From Oceanobacillus rekensis (lineage in GTDB: Bacteria > Bacillota > Bacilli > Bacillales > Amphibacillaceae): a stretch of 64,000 bases of DNA. A model generated the notes under the pieces. The model was not told the DNA's origin and did no database searches. It saw nothing but the letters and a program-made list of their open reading frames with translations. The stretch lies in the NCBI RefSeq assembly GCF_002153375.1, contig NZ_MTBQ01000003.1, positions 558,001-622,000 of the forward strand, given 5' to 3'. The translations under genes and the position numbers were made by a program. Shown here in pieces: positions 1 to 9,228 of this stretch (position 1 is its first letter; the number at the start of each line of letters is the position of its first letter).

Positions 1-272
1 GAAATATATAACAGAATTGGAGACAATTCAATAGAAAATAGACAAAACAGCTGCACCTACTATTCAATAGGTGCAGCTGTTTTAACGGCGGTTTTTCTAT
101 TAGGCTATTTTCGCATCTTTTCGGTGGGACGACTGACGCAGTCCCAAATATTCTCTGCGGGACGAGTAACCGCAGCCCCAATGTTTACCAAAAGAGCTTC
201 TATTTTATCGTGAAAACGAATCATTTATCCGTCGGTGTTTTATTTTTACGGCTAGTTGATTTGTTTTATCGG
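1..272. other. Intergenic region after carB
   Basis: No gene is seen here. The stretch holds a perfect hairpin terminator (44-83) and, from about 113 to 200, short self-complementary GC-rich pieces. One of these, GGGACGAGTAACCGCAG, recurs in the repeat at 23713-23955. No argF follows carB before the terminator. Confidence 0.6.
44..83. terminator. Bidirectional terminator after carB
   Basis: A perfect 16-bp stem (44-59 with 68-83) with an 8-nt loop. T-rich tracts flank it on both strands, so it can end the arg operon on the minus strand and also a convergent transcript from the left. Confidence 0.85.
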
Positions 273-3200
273 TTATTGATATTCTGCAACAAATTTATTA
301 TCCTTATCCTTGATATATTCTTGCAGCGATAACGATTCTGTTTCATTAATATCACTATTATACCAATCCATTACAGCCTCAAGTGTCTCTAAACTTGTGA
401 AATACGGTACCTGATATCGAACAGATAATTCACGTATATAAAAACCGATTTTCTCTCTTTCCCTACCTTGGTTTGGAATGTTGAGAACAATATGTGGTGT
501 TTCTTGTTGCCAATGTTCCAGTAAGTCACCTTTATTTTTCAACATAGCAGTTGTCTGAATTCCATGTTGCTGCAAATACGCAGCAGTCCCTGCAGTAGCG
601 GTAATGATTGCACCTGACTCTGAAAAAGAACGGATTAGTTTTATACTTTCACTTTTTAACCGATCAGAAATCGACACAAACACTTGTATTGGTTTTGCTG
701 AGCTTGTCGTATTAATATTTAGGGGTGATGCTTTCTTCATCGCTTCTTGTTTATTAAAAGCCATTCCAATAATCTCACCGGTGGATTTCATTTCAGGCCC
801 GAGAACATGATCCACACCTTTTAGTTTGCTTGCTGAGAATATGGGTGCTTTCACCGTGTAATATGCTGGTTCTTCCACTAACCCATCTTCATTGCTTAGT
901 GCATGTAATGGTGTACCTAACTGTGTTTTCACCGCCCATTCAATCATTGGGATACCAGTTACTTTACTCATAATTGGTACGGTTCTAGAAGAACGTGGGT
1001 TGACCTCTAGCACATAAATGATATTTTCGTGGATAACGAATTGAATGTTCATTATTCCGATGATCGGCAAATTACTGCTGATTTTATGTGCAATTTGGAC
1101 AATGCTATTTTTCTGCTCTTCTTCCAAAGTAATTGGTGGGAAGATACTCATGCTATCTCCGGAATGAACGCCAGCTTTTTCAATATGTTCGAAAATACCA
1201 GGAACGATAATTTGTTTCCCATCGCTGATTACATCAATCTCACACTCTAATCCAGGAAGATATTGGTCAATTAAGAGTGGCCAGCAACGGTCATTGGTAT
1301 CTTTTTGGATTCTGTTAACATAATGATTCAGTTCCATTTCGTTATAGCAAATAAACATGGACTGACCACCAATAACGTAGGACGGACGGATTAATACCGG
1401 AAATCCAAGTTCATTAACCAATGTTGGCAATTCCTCAGATTGATGTACAATATATCCAGTGATATGAGGAATATGCAATTGATTTAAAAACTCATAAAAT
1501 TGCTCACGGTCCTCCATTTGGTCAATATGTTCCGGAGTTGTACCGAGAACACGGATACCTTCATCCTTTAAGTCACTTGCGAGATTAATCGCCGTTTGAC
1601 CACCGAATTGGATCAGAACACCTGCAACATTTTCTTTCTCGATTACTGCCAAAACATCTTCCAATGCCAAAGGTTCAAAGTATAGACGATCCGCTACAGA
1701 GTAATCCGTACTGACTGTTTCAGGATTATTATTAATAATGACTGCTTCATAGCCACTTTTTTTGAGTGCTAAAGCAGCATGGACAGAACAATAATCAAAC
1801 TCAACTCCTTGACCAATCCGAATTGGGCCTGAGCCAAGAACAAGAATCTTTTTCGGGTTCATATTCGTAACTACTTTATCTTCCCCATGCCATGTGGAAT
1901 AATAATAGGAATTTACCGCGTCAAATTCTCCAGCACATGTATCAACTAATTTATAGGATGGGATGATTGCATTTTCTTTATATGATCCTCTTAGTTTTTT
2001 AGCTGTTGTACCAAGCAATTCAGAAATCCTGACATCACTAATATTTAATTGTTTTGCTTCCTTCAGTTTTTCTGACGGTACATGTGGCCATGCGTATTTC
2101 TCTAATTCCTTTTCACATTGAATAATTTGATCGATTTTATCTAAAAACCAGTAATCAATACTTGTAATACCGATTATTTTTTTTATTTCTATGTTTCGGC
2201 TTAATGCTTCCCCAATTGCAAATATACGTAAATCATTGGGGATATCCAAAAGCTCCAGAAGTTCAGCATCTGACTTTTCAGCCATTCCAGGCCAATGTAA
2301 GCTGAAAACATTCAGCTCCAACGATCGGATTGCCTTATTCAATGCCCCGACAAATGTTTTGTCAATTGCCATAACTTCTCCAGTTGCCTTCATTTGTGTG
2401 CCTAGTGTCCGGTCAGCCTCCGTAAATTTATCGAATGGAAAACGCGGGAATTTAACGACAACATAATCCAAAACTGGTTCAGATGATGCGTATGTACTTC
2501 CAGTAATTGGATTTAAAATTTCATCAAGTGTATAACCAATCGCACACTTGGCAGCAACCCGGGCAATCGGATATCCTGTCGCCTTGGAAGCAAGTGCGGA
2601 GGATCTGCTCACCCTTGGATTTACTTCGATAATACAATACTCATTGGATTCGGGATTTAAAGCAAATTGAATATTACATCCACCAACGATATCCAGTGAA
2701 CGTATGACCTTCAATGAAGAGGTGCGTAGCATTTGATACTGCATATCAGACAATGTCTGGGATGGCGCAACAACAATGGAATCACCTGTATGCACACCGA
2801 CCGGATCCATGTTTTCCATATCACAAACGATGACACATCGATCATTCACATCACGTACGACCTCAAATTCAATTTCCTTCCATCCTTTAATGCTGCGCTC
2901 AACAAGTACTTGATCTATTGGGCTCAACATCAGTCCCTTATTCAACAAATTCTTAAAATCTTCCATGTCATATGCAAATCCACCACCTTCACCACCTAAG
3001 GTATAGGCAGGGCGTAAAATAACAGGAAAACCAATTTCCTTAATAAACTCCAACCCTTCTTCCATGGACTGGACAATCTCGGATTCTGAGATTGGCTCAT
3101 TAATATCGAGCATTAACTGACGGAATAATTCTCGGTCTTCTCCTTTTTTTATTGAGGGAACGCTGGTCCCCAGAAGTTTGACATGGTATTTATCTAAAAT

Positions 3201-3518
3201 ACCTTTTTCAAAGAGTTCCACCGTTAAATTCAAGCCTGTTTGTCCTCCAAGGCTTCCAATTAATCCGTCTGGCTGTTCTTTGGCAATGATCTTTTCCAAT
3301 GTCTCGATGTTGAGGGGCTCCATATATACACGGTCTGCAACACGGTCATCCGTCATAATGGTTGCAGGATTATTATTGACTAATACTACTTCAATATTTT
3401 CTTCTTTTAATGCAAGGCATGCCTGTGTTCCAGCATAGTCAAACTCTGCTGCCTGCCCAATAACGATTGGTCCCGAACCGATAACTAATACTTTTTTAAT
3501 AGATTTAAGCTTTGGCAT
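273..3518 (-). CDS. carB: Carbamoyl-phosphate synthase large chain
   Basis: Large chain of carbamoyl-phosphate synthetase, making carbamoyl phosphate from bicarbonate, two ATP and the ammonia released by the small chain. Two ATP-grasp halves are visible: the first starts near residue 11 with GSGPIVIGQ, the second near residue 560 with GSGPIRIGQ, and an MGS-like allosteric domain follows from about residue 940. At 1081 residues it is full length. The ATG start has a strong GAGGAGGGGG site. It is the last gene of the arg operon, hence probably the arginine-type enzyme. The small-chain gene that should precede it is only a remnant, so the protein must borrow a glutaminase subunit (for example pyrimidine-type PyrAA) to be active. 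Confidence 0.95.
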   Translation of the reverse strand: MPKLKSIKKVLVIGSGPIVIGQAAEFDYAGTQACLALKEENIEVVLVNNNPATIMTDDRVADRVYMEPLNIETLEKIIAKEQPDGLIGSLGGQTGLNLTVELFEKGILDKYHVKLLGTSVPSIKKGEDRELFRQLMLDINEPISESEIVQSMEEGLEFIKEIGFPVILRPAYTLGGEGGGFAYDMEDFKNLLNKGLMLSPIDQVLVERSIKGWKEIEFEVVRDVNDRCVIVCDMENMDPVGVHTGDSIVVAPSQTLSDMQYQMLRTSSLKVIRSLDIVGGCNIQFALNPESNEYCIIEVNPRVSRSSALASKATGYPIARVAAKCAIGYTLDEILNPITGSTYASSEPVLDYVVVKFPRFPFDKFTEADRTLGTQMKATGEVMAIDKTFVGALNKAIRSLELNVFSLHWPGMAEKSDAELLELLDIPNDLRIFAIGEALSRNIEIKKIIGITSIDYWFLDKIDQIIQCEKELEKYAWPHVPSEKLKEAKQLNISDVRISELLGTTAKKLRGSYKENAIIPSYKLVDTCAGEFDAVNSYYYSTWHGEDKVVTNMNPKKILVLGSGPIRIGQGVEFDYCSVHAALALKKSGYEAVIINNNPETVSTDYSVADRLYFEPLALEDVLAVIEKENVAGVLIQFGGQTAINLASDLKDEGIRVLGTTPEHIDQMEDREQFYEFLNQLHIPHITGYIVHQSEELPTLVNELGFPVLIRPSYVIGGQSMFICYNEMELNHYVNRIQKDTNDRCWPLLIDQYLPGLECEIDVISDGKQIIVPGIFEHIEKAGVHSGDSMSIFPPITLEEEQKNSIVQIAHKISSNLPIIGIMNIQFVIHENIIYVLEVNPRSSRTVPIMSKVTGIPMIEWAVKTQLGTPLHALSNEDGLVEEPAYYTVKAPIFSASKLKGVDHVLGPEMKSTGEIIGMAFNKQEAMKKASPLNINTTSSAKPIQVFVSISDRLKSESIKLIRSFSESGAIITATAGTAAYLQQHGIQTTAMLKNKGDLLEHWQQETPHIVLNIPNQGREREKIGFYIRELSVRYQVPYFTSLETLEAVMDWYNSDINETESLSLQEYIKDKDNKFVAEYQ

Positions 3519-3600
3519 ATAGTTGTGCCCCCTCCTCAGATGTAGTGACCACTTGGTGAATAAACGCTTTGAAAATAATTATGGGGTGCCCTTTACTCAT
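3505..3600 (-). pseudogene. carA: carA remnant with large in-frame internal deletion
   Basis: A 31-codon reading frame sits exactly where carA belongs in bacillar arg operons. Its ATG overlaps the argD stop (ATGA) and its TAA lies 14 nt inside carB, the tight coupling usual for carA-carB. It starts MSKG and continues HPIIIFKAFIHQVV, which resembles the extreme C-terminus of CarA (a hydrophobic stretch, then Phe-x-x-Phe-Ile). All catalytic parts, including the class-I glutaminase Cys/His, are missing. I infer a deletion of about 1 kb that kept the start codons and the end in frame, perhaps preserving translation into carB. A comparison with a close relative's carA would settle it. Confidence 0.7.
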
Positions 3601-4799
3601 GACTTAACACTCTCCGCTTCTGTCAAAATCTCTTTGAATGTTTGGATAAAGAGTTCAAGTTCCTTTAATGTCGTTGTAAGTGGTGGTAAGATTCGCAATA
3701 CATTCACACCAGCGGATAAAACAAGTACGCCTTTTTCACGAAAAGCTTGAATAAATGGAGCTGCTTCTACCGTTAGCTCGATTCCAATAAGGAAACCTGT
3801 TCCACGTACATCCTTCAAAATTGCATATTCTTGCATCAACGCATCGAGTTGCCCCTTTAACCATTTACTATTGGTTTCCACTTGGCTAGTAATTTCTTCG
3901 TTTAACATCGTTTCGATAGTGGCAATTCCTGCAGTCGTTGAAAGTGGATTCCCACCAAATGTACTGCCATGTGTTCCAGGCTGAAATGTGGTTGCAGCAT
4001 GTTCTTTAGCAAGCATGGCACCTATCGGAAATCCTGATCCAAGCCCTTTCGCGAGTGTCATCACATCCGGCTCTATTCCATATTGCTCATAAGCAAATAA
4101 TGAACCTGTTCTGCCCATACCCGTTTGCACCTCATCCACCATCAGTAAAATATCAGCTTCCTTACAAATAGCAGCTAGTTTCTCAATCCAAGCGTGCTCA
4201 GCCTGATTCACGCCGCCTTCACCTTGAATCATTTCGAGTAGTACTGCTGTTGTTGTCCCATTATCAACTTGTTCCAATGCTTTTTGATCGTTATAGGTTA
4301 AATAACGGAAGCCTGATGTCAATGGGCTGAACCCTTGTTGGATTTTTTCTTGCCCTGTTGCCGCCATTGTTGAACCGGTACGTCCGTGAAATGATTGGTG
4401 AAACGTTACTATCTCGGTACGTTCCGGGTTCCCTTTATCTTTTGCATATTTTTTTGCCAATTTAATTGCTGCTTCATTTGCCTCTGCACCACTATTGCAG
4501 AAGAACACTTGATCATAGCAACTGTTCTCCGTTAATAATGTTGCCAGTTTAGCTTGTGAAGGTATTTCGTACAGATTGGAGCAATGCCAAAGCTGATCAA
4601 GCTGATTGCTTAGCTTTTGATGAACCTGATCCGGTACATGCCCTAAATTACAGGTTGCGATTCCAGATGTATAATCCAGGAATTTCTCCTCTTTTTCATT
4701 CCATACATAGCTTCCCTTTCCTTTTTCAATTGTTAGTGGAAAACGCTGATACGTATGCATGATAGGATTTATTGGTTGATTAATATCTGTATTAGACAT
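3597..4799 (-). CDS. argD: Acetylornithine aminotransferase
   Basis: PLP-dependent class-III aminotransferase that converts N-acetylglutamate semialdehyde to N-acetylornithine in arginine synthesis. The family signatures CNSGAEANEAAIK (about 101-113) and VDEVQTGMGR (221-230) are present, and the Schiff-base lysine is K251 in TLAKGLGSG. The 400-residue length is normal. Its start overlaps the end of argB by 8 nt and its TGA overlaps the ATG of the carA remnant, so the whole array is translationally coupled. Assignment to ArgD rather than ornithine or GABA aminotransferase rests on both motifs and operon position. Confidence 0.95.
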   Translation of the reverse strand: MSNTDINQPINPIMHTYQRFPLTIEKGKGSYVWNEKEEKFLDYTSGIATCNLGHVPDQVHQKLSNQLDQLWHCSNLYEIPSQAKLATLLTENSCYDQVFFCNSGAEANEAAIKLAKKYAKDKGNPERTEIVTFHQSFHGRTGSTMAATGQEKIQQGFSPLTSGFRYLTYNDQKALEQVDNGTTTAVLLEMIQGEGGVNQAEHAWIEKLAAICKEADILLMVDEVQTGMGRTGSLFAYEQYGIEPDVMTLAKGLGSGFPIGAMLAKEHAATTFQPGTHGSTFGGNPLSTTAGIATIETMLNEEITSQVETNSKWLKGQLDALMQEYAILKDVRGTGFLIGIELTVEAAPFIQAFREKGVLVLSAGVNVLRILPPLTTTLKELELFIQTFKEILTEAESVKS

Positions 4800-5595
4800 G
4801 CTGTACCCCCTCGTTATGAATTACTTTTGTTCCTGCCTGCTTCCCTTCGATAAACTTTTTCAAATCCTCTGGGTTCAGACCGTTTAAGATAACCGATTCC
4901 TTTACGCCACCGGACAAGCCTTTTAATGCAGAGCGAACCTTTGGAATCATGCCCCCATAAATAATGCCGGATGCTATTTTTTCCTCGATTTCTTCTTTTG
5001 TCAGTTGGTCATGGACGGTTTTCTTGCCGGCAATTTCTTCCATCACTCCTGGTATATCACTGATTAATGCCAGTTTTCCTTCTAAAGCCTGTGCAACTGC
5101 AGCAGCAGCCATATCCCCATTAATATTATATCGAGTGCCAGACTTATCCACACCAATTGGTGATATCACCGGAATGCTGCCATATTGTATGACCGTATCC
5201 AGCAAAGAAGTATTTACTTTATCCACCTGTCCGACAAACCCAAGTGTTCCTTTTGGATCCAAAGGAATTGTTTGAAGGAGCGAACCATCGATACCACTTA
5301 GCCCAATAGCTGTTCCGCCCGCTTTTTGCAATTTACCAACAATTGTTTTACTGATTGATCCACACATCACCATCTGCGCAACATCCAATACTTCCTCTGT
5401 CGTTACACGCAAGCCATCGATAAATTCAGTTTCAACATTGAATTGCTTTAATGCTTCATTTATTTCAGGACCGCCACCATGCACAATTACCGGTTGGCAT
5501 AGGTTTTGCTCTCTTAGGCTTACGACCATCTTATAAAAAGAATCAGGAAGCTTTGCCAACACACTGCCACCGACCTTTAACACCATTATTTCCAT
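4792..5595 (-). CDS. argB: Acetylglutamate kinase
   Basis: Phosphorylates N-acetylglutamate, the second step of arginine synthesis. An amino-acid-kinase fold is evident from the N-terminal VLKVGGSVLAKLPDSF, the HGGGPEINEAL glycine loop (about 39-50) and the ATP-site region YNINGDMAAAAVA near residue 157. At 267 residues it is a typical short form without the N-terminal helix linked to hexameric, arginine-inhibited enzymes; this suggests weak feedback inhibition here, which is inference. The ATG is chosen because GAGGTGAA lies just upstream, overlapping the argJ stop. It overlaps argD by 8 nt. Confidence 0.95.
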   Translation of the reverse strand: MEIMVLKVGGSVLAKLPDSFYKMVVSLREQNLCQPVIVHGGGPEINEALKQFNVETEFIDGLRVTTEEVLDVAQMVMCGSISKTIVGKLQKAGGTAIGLSGIDGSLLQTIPLDPKGTLGFVGQVDKVNTSLLDTVIQYGSIPVISPIGVDKSGTRYNINGDMAAAAVAQALEGKLALISDIPGVMEEIAGKKTVHDQLTKEEIEEKIASGIIYGGMIPKVRSALKGLSGGVKESVILNGLNPEDLKKFIEGKQAGTKVIHNEGVQHV

Positions 5596-5604
5596 TTCTT
5601 CACC

Positions 5605-6825
5605 TCAAGTTCGATAGGAAGCATTTATTTTGATGTAATCATAGGTCAAATCACAGCCCCACGCAGTTGCTTCACAGCTTCCATTGTTTAAATCGATCAG
5701 TAGTTTTACCGTTTTACTTTCCAAATAATCCGTACCTTCTTCTTCATCAAAATCTACTGGCAGACCATCTTTTACAACCTCAATATCACCAAGAGATACA
5801 CCAATTTTTTCTGGGTCAAGTGGTTGTTCACTATAGCCAACAGCACAGACAATTCTTCCCCAGTTTGGGTCAGACCCATATACTGCTGTTTTTACTAGAT
5901 TGGAAGAAATGACTGCTTTTGCCACATGGCCTGCAGATTCCTCTGTTGGAGCACCTTTCACATTTACTTCAATCAGCTTTGTTGCTCCCTCGCCATCACG
6001 GGCGATCATTTTTGCCAGTTCCTCACTTATCAATTGCAATGCTTGAACAAACGTCGCCCACTCTGGATGTGACTCATTCAGTAGATTATTATTTTGCTGT
6101 CCATTTGCAAGGACTAACACCATATCATTTGTACTGCAATCTCCATCAACTGTAATCATGTTAAATGATTTATTTGTAACTTCACGTAAAGCTTGCTGTA
6201 AACTATCTGGATCTACTGCAGCATCTGTTGTAATAAATGATAGCATTGTTGCCATGTTCGGATGAATCATCCCTGAACCTTTAGCAGCACCACCGATTGT
6301 TATCGTTTTATTATCTATTTCCAATTGGATTGCAGTATGTTTCGTAACTGTATCTGTTGTTAAGATTGCATGCTCAAAGTCTTCGGTAGATGTTTCGCTT
6401 CCCATTAAGTCAATACCATTTTTTATTTTATCCATTGGTAAAGTTACCCCGATCAATCCTGTTGATGCCACAGCTACATGATCAACACAAACATCCATTT
6501 TCTCTGCGGCCCATTGCTGCATCGTTAATGCATCACTATACCCTTGTTTACCTGTACAGGAATTGGCATTTGCTGAATTTACGATTATTGTCTGTATATG
6601 CTTATCTTGTTCAATACTATTTTTCGTTACTTTTAATGGTGCAGCCTGGAAAGTATTTAATGTATATACTCCTGCAGCGGCAGCAGGATTTTCGGAATGG
6701 ATCCAGCCGAAATCTAGTTTCTTTTTTCTTAGTCCGCAATGTACCCCGCCAGCAGTAAACCCTTTGGGACTTGTTACATGTCCGTCCTTTAAAACCTGTA
6801 TTGTACTATCTGTCATTAATGCCAT
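5605..6825 (-). CDS. argJ: Bifunctional ornithine acetyltransferase / N-acetylglutamate synthase
   Basis: ArgJ moves the acetyl group from N-acetylornithine to glutamate, giving the cyclic arginine pathway; many bacillar forms also use acetyl-CoA. The protein self-cleaves before a conserved threonine: the motif NMATMLSFI puts the cut between Ala192 and Thr193, giving alpha and beta chains. The oxyanion-hole region STGLIG is at about 121-126. At 406 residues it is full length. The ATG is preceded by GGGGGA. It is the second gene of the operon, 11 nt after argC, and its stop lies inside the argB ribosome site. No separate argA or argE is needed with this enzyme. Confidence 0.95.
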   Translation of the reverse strand: MALMTDSTIQVLKDGHVTSPKGFTAGGVHCGLRKKKLDFGWIHSENPAAAAGVYTLNTFQAAPLKVTKNSIEQDKHIQTIIVNSANANSCTGKQGYSDALTMQQWAAEKMDVCVDHVAVASTGLIGVTLPMDKIKNGIDLMGSETSTEDFEHAILTTDTVTKHTAIQLEIDNKTITIGGAAKGSGMIHPNMATMLSFITTDAAVDPDSLQQALREVTNKSFNMITVDGDCSTNDMVLVLANGQQNNNLLNESHPEWATFVQALQLISEELAKMIARDGEGATKLIEVNVKGAPTEESAGHVAKAVISSNLVKTAVYGSDPNWGRIVCAVGYSEQPLDPEKIGVSLGDIEVVKDGLPVDFDEEEGTDYLESKTVKLLIDLNNGSCEATAWGCDLTYDYIKINASYRT

Positions 6826-6836
6826 TTCATTTCCCC

Positions 6837-7877
6837 CTATGGATAAACCGGTGTCGTATGTAATCCGTGCGTTTCTTCCCAGCCATTCATTAAATTCACA
6901 TTTTGAATTGCCTGGCCTGCAGCCCCTTTAACGAGGTTATCGATGGCAGATGCAATAATAATTTGATTGCTTCTTTCGTCCACATGGATTCCAATATCAC
7001 AAAAATTACTCGCATAGACTTCTTTTGTAGCAGGAAACATACCTTCTTCTCGAATTCTTACAAATGGGTGATTCTCGTAATAGGATTGATATTGCTGTAT
7101 AACTTCCGCTGTAGAAGTTTCCTTCGCCAATTGTCCATACATCGTACAAATCAATCCTCTTGTCATCGGCACAAGATGTGTCGAAAATGCTACTGTAATC
7201 GGCGCCTTTGCTTGGGCCGTTAAATATTGTTCGATTTCAGGAATATGCTGATGCTTGCCGATCTTATATGGTTTAATATTTTCATTCGTCTCTGAATAGT
7301 GGGTCATTGCTGTTGGTGTTCTTCCAGCACCAGATACGCCGGTTTTCCCATCAATAACAATTCCCGCTTCTTTAATAATCTTGTGTTCGATAGCCGGAAT
7401 CAAACCTAGCAATGCGGATGTAGGAAAACATCCCGGATTGGAAATAATTTTCGCCTGCTTAATTTGTTCGGGATAAATTTCTGACAGTCCGTAAACTGCC
7501 TCATCGAGTAATTCCTGTGGTGCTGCTTTCTTGCCATACCATGATTCATATTCAGATGGTGATTCTAGACGAAGGTCACCAGAAAGGTCGATACACTGAA
7601 TAGATGCGTCAACCAACTTTGGAATAATTTCCTTTGCTACTCCAGCAGGTGTTGCAAAAAATAAAATATCCACTTCATCTTTTAAACTCTCAATCTGTAA
7701 TTCTTGCATTGGATCTACTATGAAATCCGTTAGATGTGGATAGATTGCTGCAATTTGCTCGCCATGCTGTGAATGAGAGTATATCTTTTTCAATTGCATA
7801 TGCTCATGACTTTGCAGAAGTCTGATTAGCTCAATTGCCCCGTATCCAGTTCCACCAACGATTCCTACATTTTTCAA
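6837..7877 (-). CDS. argC: N-acetyl-gamma-glutamyl-phosphate reductase
   Basis: NADPH-dependent reduction of N-acetylglutamyl phosphate to the semialdehyde. The Rossmann motif VGGTGYGAIEL lies at residues 7-17 and the catalytic cysteine is Cys150 in SNPGCFPTSA. The length of 346 is standard. The ATG has a GGGGCGGAATCG site upstream. It is the first gene of the operon and is directly downstream of a good vegetative promoter with an ArgR/AhrC-like box at 7926-7943. Confidence 0.96.
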   Translation of the reverse strand: MKNVGIVGGTGYGAIELIRLLQSHEHMQLKKIYSHSQHGEQIAAIYPHLTDFIVDPMQELQIESLKDEVDILFFATPAGVAKEIIPKLVDASIQCIDLSGDLRLESPSEYESWYGKKAAPQELLDEAVYGLSEIYPEQIKQAKIISNPGCFPTSALLGLIPAIEHKIIKEAGIVIDGKTGVSGAGRTPTAMTHYSETNENIKPYKIGKHQHIPEIEQYLTAQAKAPITVAFSTHLVPMTRGLICTMYGQLAKETSTAEVIQQYQSYYENHPFVRIREEGMFPATKEVYASNFCDIGIHVDERSNQIIIASAIDNLVKGAAGQAIQNVNLMNGWEETHGLHTTPVYP

Positions 7878-7914
7878 TCGATTCCGCCCCTTTGTTAATT
7901 TCTAATTATTCATT

Positions 7915-7943
7915 ATTATAGCGATGTATGATTATTAATGCAA
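7915..7943 (-). promoter_or_regulatory. arg operon promoter with ArgR/AhrC-like operator
   Basis: Read on the minus strand, TTGCAT and TATAAT are separated by exactly 17 nt, a near-consensus sigma-A promoter 38 nt before argC. The 18-bp segment at 7926-7943 (TTGCATTAATAATCATAC) overlaps the -35 and spacer. It matches the palindromic ARG box TGAAT-N4-ATTCA at 8 of 10 half-site bases. A second TGAATAAAATTGAA-like half-site lies upstream near 7992-8007. Repression by arginine is the expected logic. Confidence 0.7.
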
Positions 7944-8035
7944 GTATATTTATAAAAAAATATTAATATTTATACATTTAAATCAACGATAAATTCAATT
8001 TTATTCAAAATAACGCATAAAAAATGCATAAAAAA

Positions 8036-8059
8036 GGAATCCTCTAATTTAGAGGATCC
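8036..8059 (-). terminator. Terminator of the alpha/beta hydrolase gene
   Basis: Stem GGATCCTCTAAA paired with TTAGAGGATTCC (one bulged base), followed on the minus strand by a run of T. It sits 7 nt after the stop of the hydrolase gene and upstream of the arg promoter. Confidence 0.8.
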
Positions 8060-8065
8060 ATCTAT

Positions 8066-9022
8066 TTATGGTATATATTTATTCAGAAATGCTGTTAGAT
8101 GTTTTATATACTTATCGGTATTTTTCACAAAAGATTCGCCATGGTTTGCCCCATCAAATAGAACGAGTTCTGCATCACTTTTCGTATTTTGATACAATTC
8201 CTCTGCCATTGAAGTTGGTACAAAGGTATCGCCTTCACCATGAATATACAAAATTGGTATTTCCGCTTTACTTACTTGTTCAAGTGCAGACGCTTCTTGC
8301 AGCGTATAGCCAGCTCTTATATTTGTTACTAGACTGGTAGTTGGTATAATTGGGAATTCTGGCAGATGGAAAATGCGGTCAAGCTGATAGGAGAATAATT
8401 CCTGTACTCCAGTATAGGGGCTATCTGCAACAATTGCTTTTACATTCGGTGGCAGTTCTTCACCACTTGCCATTAGAACGGTTGCTGCACCCATCGAAAC
8501 GCCATGCATGACAATTTCTGTGTCGGGGCCAAGTTCTTCCAATAGTTTGTTTACCCAACCCATATAATCCAAGCGGTCATGCCAGCCAAATCCAATATAA
8601 TCCCCTTCACTCTCACCGTGTCCACGAAGATCGGCAGTGAACATATTGTAGCCCAGTTCTTCATAATAATATTGACCAAACAATGACATATCACTTGCCC
8701 GACCAAGATAGCCGTGGGCAAATACGACTGTCTTATTCGTTGGTTCTTCTGCTTCTAGGAAATAACCTTTCAAGTCCAACCCATCATGTGACTCCATTTC
8801 CATCATTTTAAAATCCTGTTGGTGAGACCAATCACGCCAATCACCAGCAAGCAGGACATCCATTGTTTCAGCGGAAACCTCCAAGTCAGCATTACCAGTC
8901 AGAAAGTCTTTTACATTCCGCTCGATTGCCAAGTTATAAAAGAAAAAACCAGCAATAATATCTATAATCAACAGAACTGCAATCAGTCCCATGACAATTT
9001 TCTTCCATACTTTATTTTTCAT
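8066..9022 (-). CDS. Membrane-anchored alpha/beta hydrolase
   Basis: Serine hydrolase of the alpha/beta fold, probably an esterase or lysophospholipase-like enzyme on the outer face of the membrane. One N-terminal transmembrane helix (about residues 9-30) is followed by the fold. The nucleophile elbow GVSMG gives Ser176, the acid is Asp265 in HGEGDTFVP and the base His294 in GANHGES; HGYLGR near 103 supplies the oxyanion hole. It resembles the B. subtilis YqkD type (318 residues is typical). It is a single gene with its own terminator. The substrate cannot be told from sequence. Confidence 0.85.
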   Translation of the reverse strand: MKNKVWKKIVMGLIAVLLIIDIIAGFFFYNLAIERNVKDFLTGNADLEVSAETMDVLLAGDWRDWSHQQDFKMMEMESHDGLDLKGYFLEAEEPTNKTVVFAHGYLGRASDMSLFGQYYYEELGYNMFTADLRGHGESEGDYIGFGWHDRLDYMGWVNKLLEELGPDTEIVMHGVSMGAATVLMASGEELPPNVKAIVADSPYTGVQELFSYQLDRIFHLPEFPIIPTTSLVTNIRAGYTLQEASALEQVSKAEIPILYIHGEGDTFVPTSMAEELYQNTKSDAELVLFDGANHGESFVKNTDKYIKHLTAFLNKYIP

Positions 9023-9228
9023 ACGAATGCCCCTTCCGAAGTAAATACATGATTCAATTATACTAGAAAATATTACTGAATAGGCATCCAGGTTTTGGAA
9101 TTCAATGACAAAAGGCTGCCCTGTTTGACAACCCTTTCCTAGCTGTGATCACTATCTATACATAGAATAGTTAATAAATTCTATAGTATAATATAAGGAA
9201 CTAATTCGTTTATGAGGAGGATACATTT

